Assembly: GCA_019244945.1 (NCBI GenBank)
Contig: JAFASD010000284.1
Coordinates: 1 to 13,327 of the forward strand
Direction of reading: 5' to 3'
From: Acidobacteriaceae bacterium
GTDB lineage: Bacteria > Acidobacteriota > Terriglobia > Bryobacterales > Bryobacteraceae
Length of the DNA stretch: 13,327 nucleotides
Positions 12,452 through 13,327 of this stretch are shown piece by piece. The translations under genes and the position numbers were made by a program. The notes under the pieces are model-generated. The model made no database searches and was not told where the DNA came from. It was given only the letters and a program-made list of their open reading frames with translations. Position 1 is the first letter of the stretch; the number at the start of each line of letters is the position of its first letter.

Positions 12452-13327
12452 ATGATTGCAAAAGTTCGCAAGGCGGTTTTTCCGGCCGCGGGACTGGGAA
12501 CCAGGTTCCTGCCTGCGACGAAGGCGCAACCGAAGGAAATGCTGCCGATTGTGGACAAGCCGCTGATCCAGTACGGCGTGGAAGAGGCGATGCATTCCGG
12601 GATACGGAACATTATTATCGTCACGGGGCGCGGCAAGTCTTCGATTGAGGATCATTTCGATGTCAGTTTCGAGCTGGAACAACTTCTCGAATCGAAGAAC
12701 AAGAGCGAGATGCTTTCCATGGTGCGATCGATCTCGGACATGATCGATATCTCCTATGTGAGGCAGAAGGAAGCGCTGGGTTTGGGGCATGCGGTTCTGC
12801 GCGCGAAGGAACTGGTCGGAGCGGAGCCGTTTGCGGTGGTTCTTTCGGATGACATTATTGCGTCGGAGAATCCGTGCGTTCGACAGCTTCTCGAAATTTA
12901 CGAATATTACGGCGCTTCGGTTTTGGCTTTGATGGAGGTGCCCGGCGATCAGATTTCTGCCTACGGAGTTGTGGATGCGGAGTTGGTGATGGACAACGGG
13001 AGGGAGAACCGGCTGTTTCGGATTCGCAACATGGTGGAAAAGCCCAAGCCCGCCGATGCTCCATCGCATCTGGCGATTATCGGGAGATATATTTTGACTC
13101 CCGAGATCTTCCAGTGCATCGAACGGATCGAGCCGGGGAGTGGTGGAGAAATTCAGCTAACCGACGCGCTGAAATACATGCTGCGAAATCGTCCGATCTA
13201 TGGCTTCAAATTTGAAGGAACGCGTTATGACGCAGGCGATAAGCTCGGTTTTCTGAAAGCGACCGTAGAATTCGCGCTGAACCGGCACGATCTGGGCGAG
13301 GCGTTTCGCGAGTACATAAAGAGTCTG
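12452..13327 (+). CDS. galU: UTP-glucose-1-phosphate uridylyltransferase, 3' end cut by the right window edge
   Basis: The 292 visible residues match the bacterial GalU family throughout. The enzyme makes UDP-glucose from UTP and glucose 1-phosphate, feeding cell-envelope polysaccharides, galactose metabolism and trehalose synthesis. The nucleotide-binding start FPAAGLGTRFLPATKAQPKEMLP is at residues 10-32, followed by VDKPLIQYGVEEA, GRGKSSIEDHFD, GLGHAVLRAKELVG, the metal-binding region VVLSDDII, AYGVVD, VEKPKP, LAIIGRYIL, GGEIQLTDAL and YDAGDKLGFLKATVEFAL. The E. coli protein is about 302 residues, so only a handful of C-terminal residues are missing. The start is ATG at 12452; a GTG lies directly before it at 12449. 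No strong Shine-Dalgarno sequence is seen, and a TACAAT box is 8 bases upstream, so a very short or absent leader is possible. It is divergent from trehalase. GalU differs from the related thymidylyltransferase RmlA in these motifs, so the call is firm. Confidence 0.96.
   Translation, partial: MIAKVRKAVFPAAGLGTRFLPATKAQPKEMLPIVDKPLIQYGVEEAMHSGIRNIIIVTGRGKSSIEDHFDVSFELEQLLESKNKSEMLSMVRSISDMIDISYVRQKEALGLGHAVLRAKELVGAEPFAVVLSDDIIASENPCVRQLLEIYEYYGASVLALMEVPGDQISAYGVVDAELVMDNGRENRLFRIRNMVEKPKPADAPSHLAIIGRYILTPEIFQCIERIEPGSGGEIQLTDALKYMLRNRPIYGFKFEGTRYDAGDKLGFLKATVEFALNRHDLGEAFREYIKSL

Noticed and set aside
12400..12636. N-terminal extension of the trehalase frame by 79 residues
   Set aside because: It runs antisense through galU. 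The start at 12399 gives a proper signal peptide, a ribosome site and normal family length.
12437..13069. 210-residue open frame on the minus strand
   Set aside because: Antisense to galU. It is rich in Arg, His and Asn with no recognisable fold; an artefact.

Overview
The window looks like a chromosomal segment from an acidobacterium. The main evidence is the repeated pairing of a PadR-family repressor gene with a very large, eight-helix MacB/FtsX-type permease that has no ATPase gene beside it. This is the ADOP ('acidobacterial duplicated orphan permease') arrangement typical of Acidobacteriota. The placement is inferred from gene content alone, because no rRNA or marker gene is present. 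Genes are densely packed, and no gap reaches 300 bases. I see no tRNA, rRNA, CRISPR array, transposase or phage gene.

Left part (1-8605) is an envelope and transport region. A truncated PadR gene (minus strand) leaves the left edge; its own permease probably lies beyond the window. Diverging from it is a secreted protein with an M23/LytM-like C-terminal domain. Next comes a complete PadR-ADOP pair on the plus strand with a 4-base ATGA overlap, then a small secreted protein of unknown function. Converging on that is a second complete PadR-ADOP pair on the minus strand, also with an ATGA overlap. So three PadR regulators and two full ADOP permeases lie within about 8.6 kb. Each PadR promoter region carries an inverted repeat that overlaps or flanks its likely -10 element. 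The three repeats differ in sequence, which suggests separate autoregulated modules rather than one shared regulon (inference).

Between the left and right parts, at 8676-8725, is a compact element with two near-identical hairpins held inside an outer stem, capable of a three-way junction. It resembles REP/BIME-type intergenic repeats.

Right part (8736-13327) is carbohydrate metabolism. It holds zwf (glucose-6-phosphate dehydrogenase, minus), a divergent small membrane protein with a C-x2-C-x2-H motif (plus), a secreted GH37 trehalase (minus) and, divergent from it, galU (plus, cut by the right edge a few residues short of its usual end). Together these could link external trehalose to glucose, to oxidative pentose-phosphate flux, and to UDP-glucose for envelope or trehalose synthesis. 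The functional link is inferred from proximity only.

Several starts were reset from the longest open frame: ADOP1 to 2030, trehalase to 12399, the membrane protein to about 10328 and PadR2 to about 1683. Two genes that run off the edges (the left PadR and galU) were read directly from the sequence.
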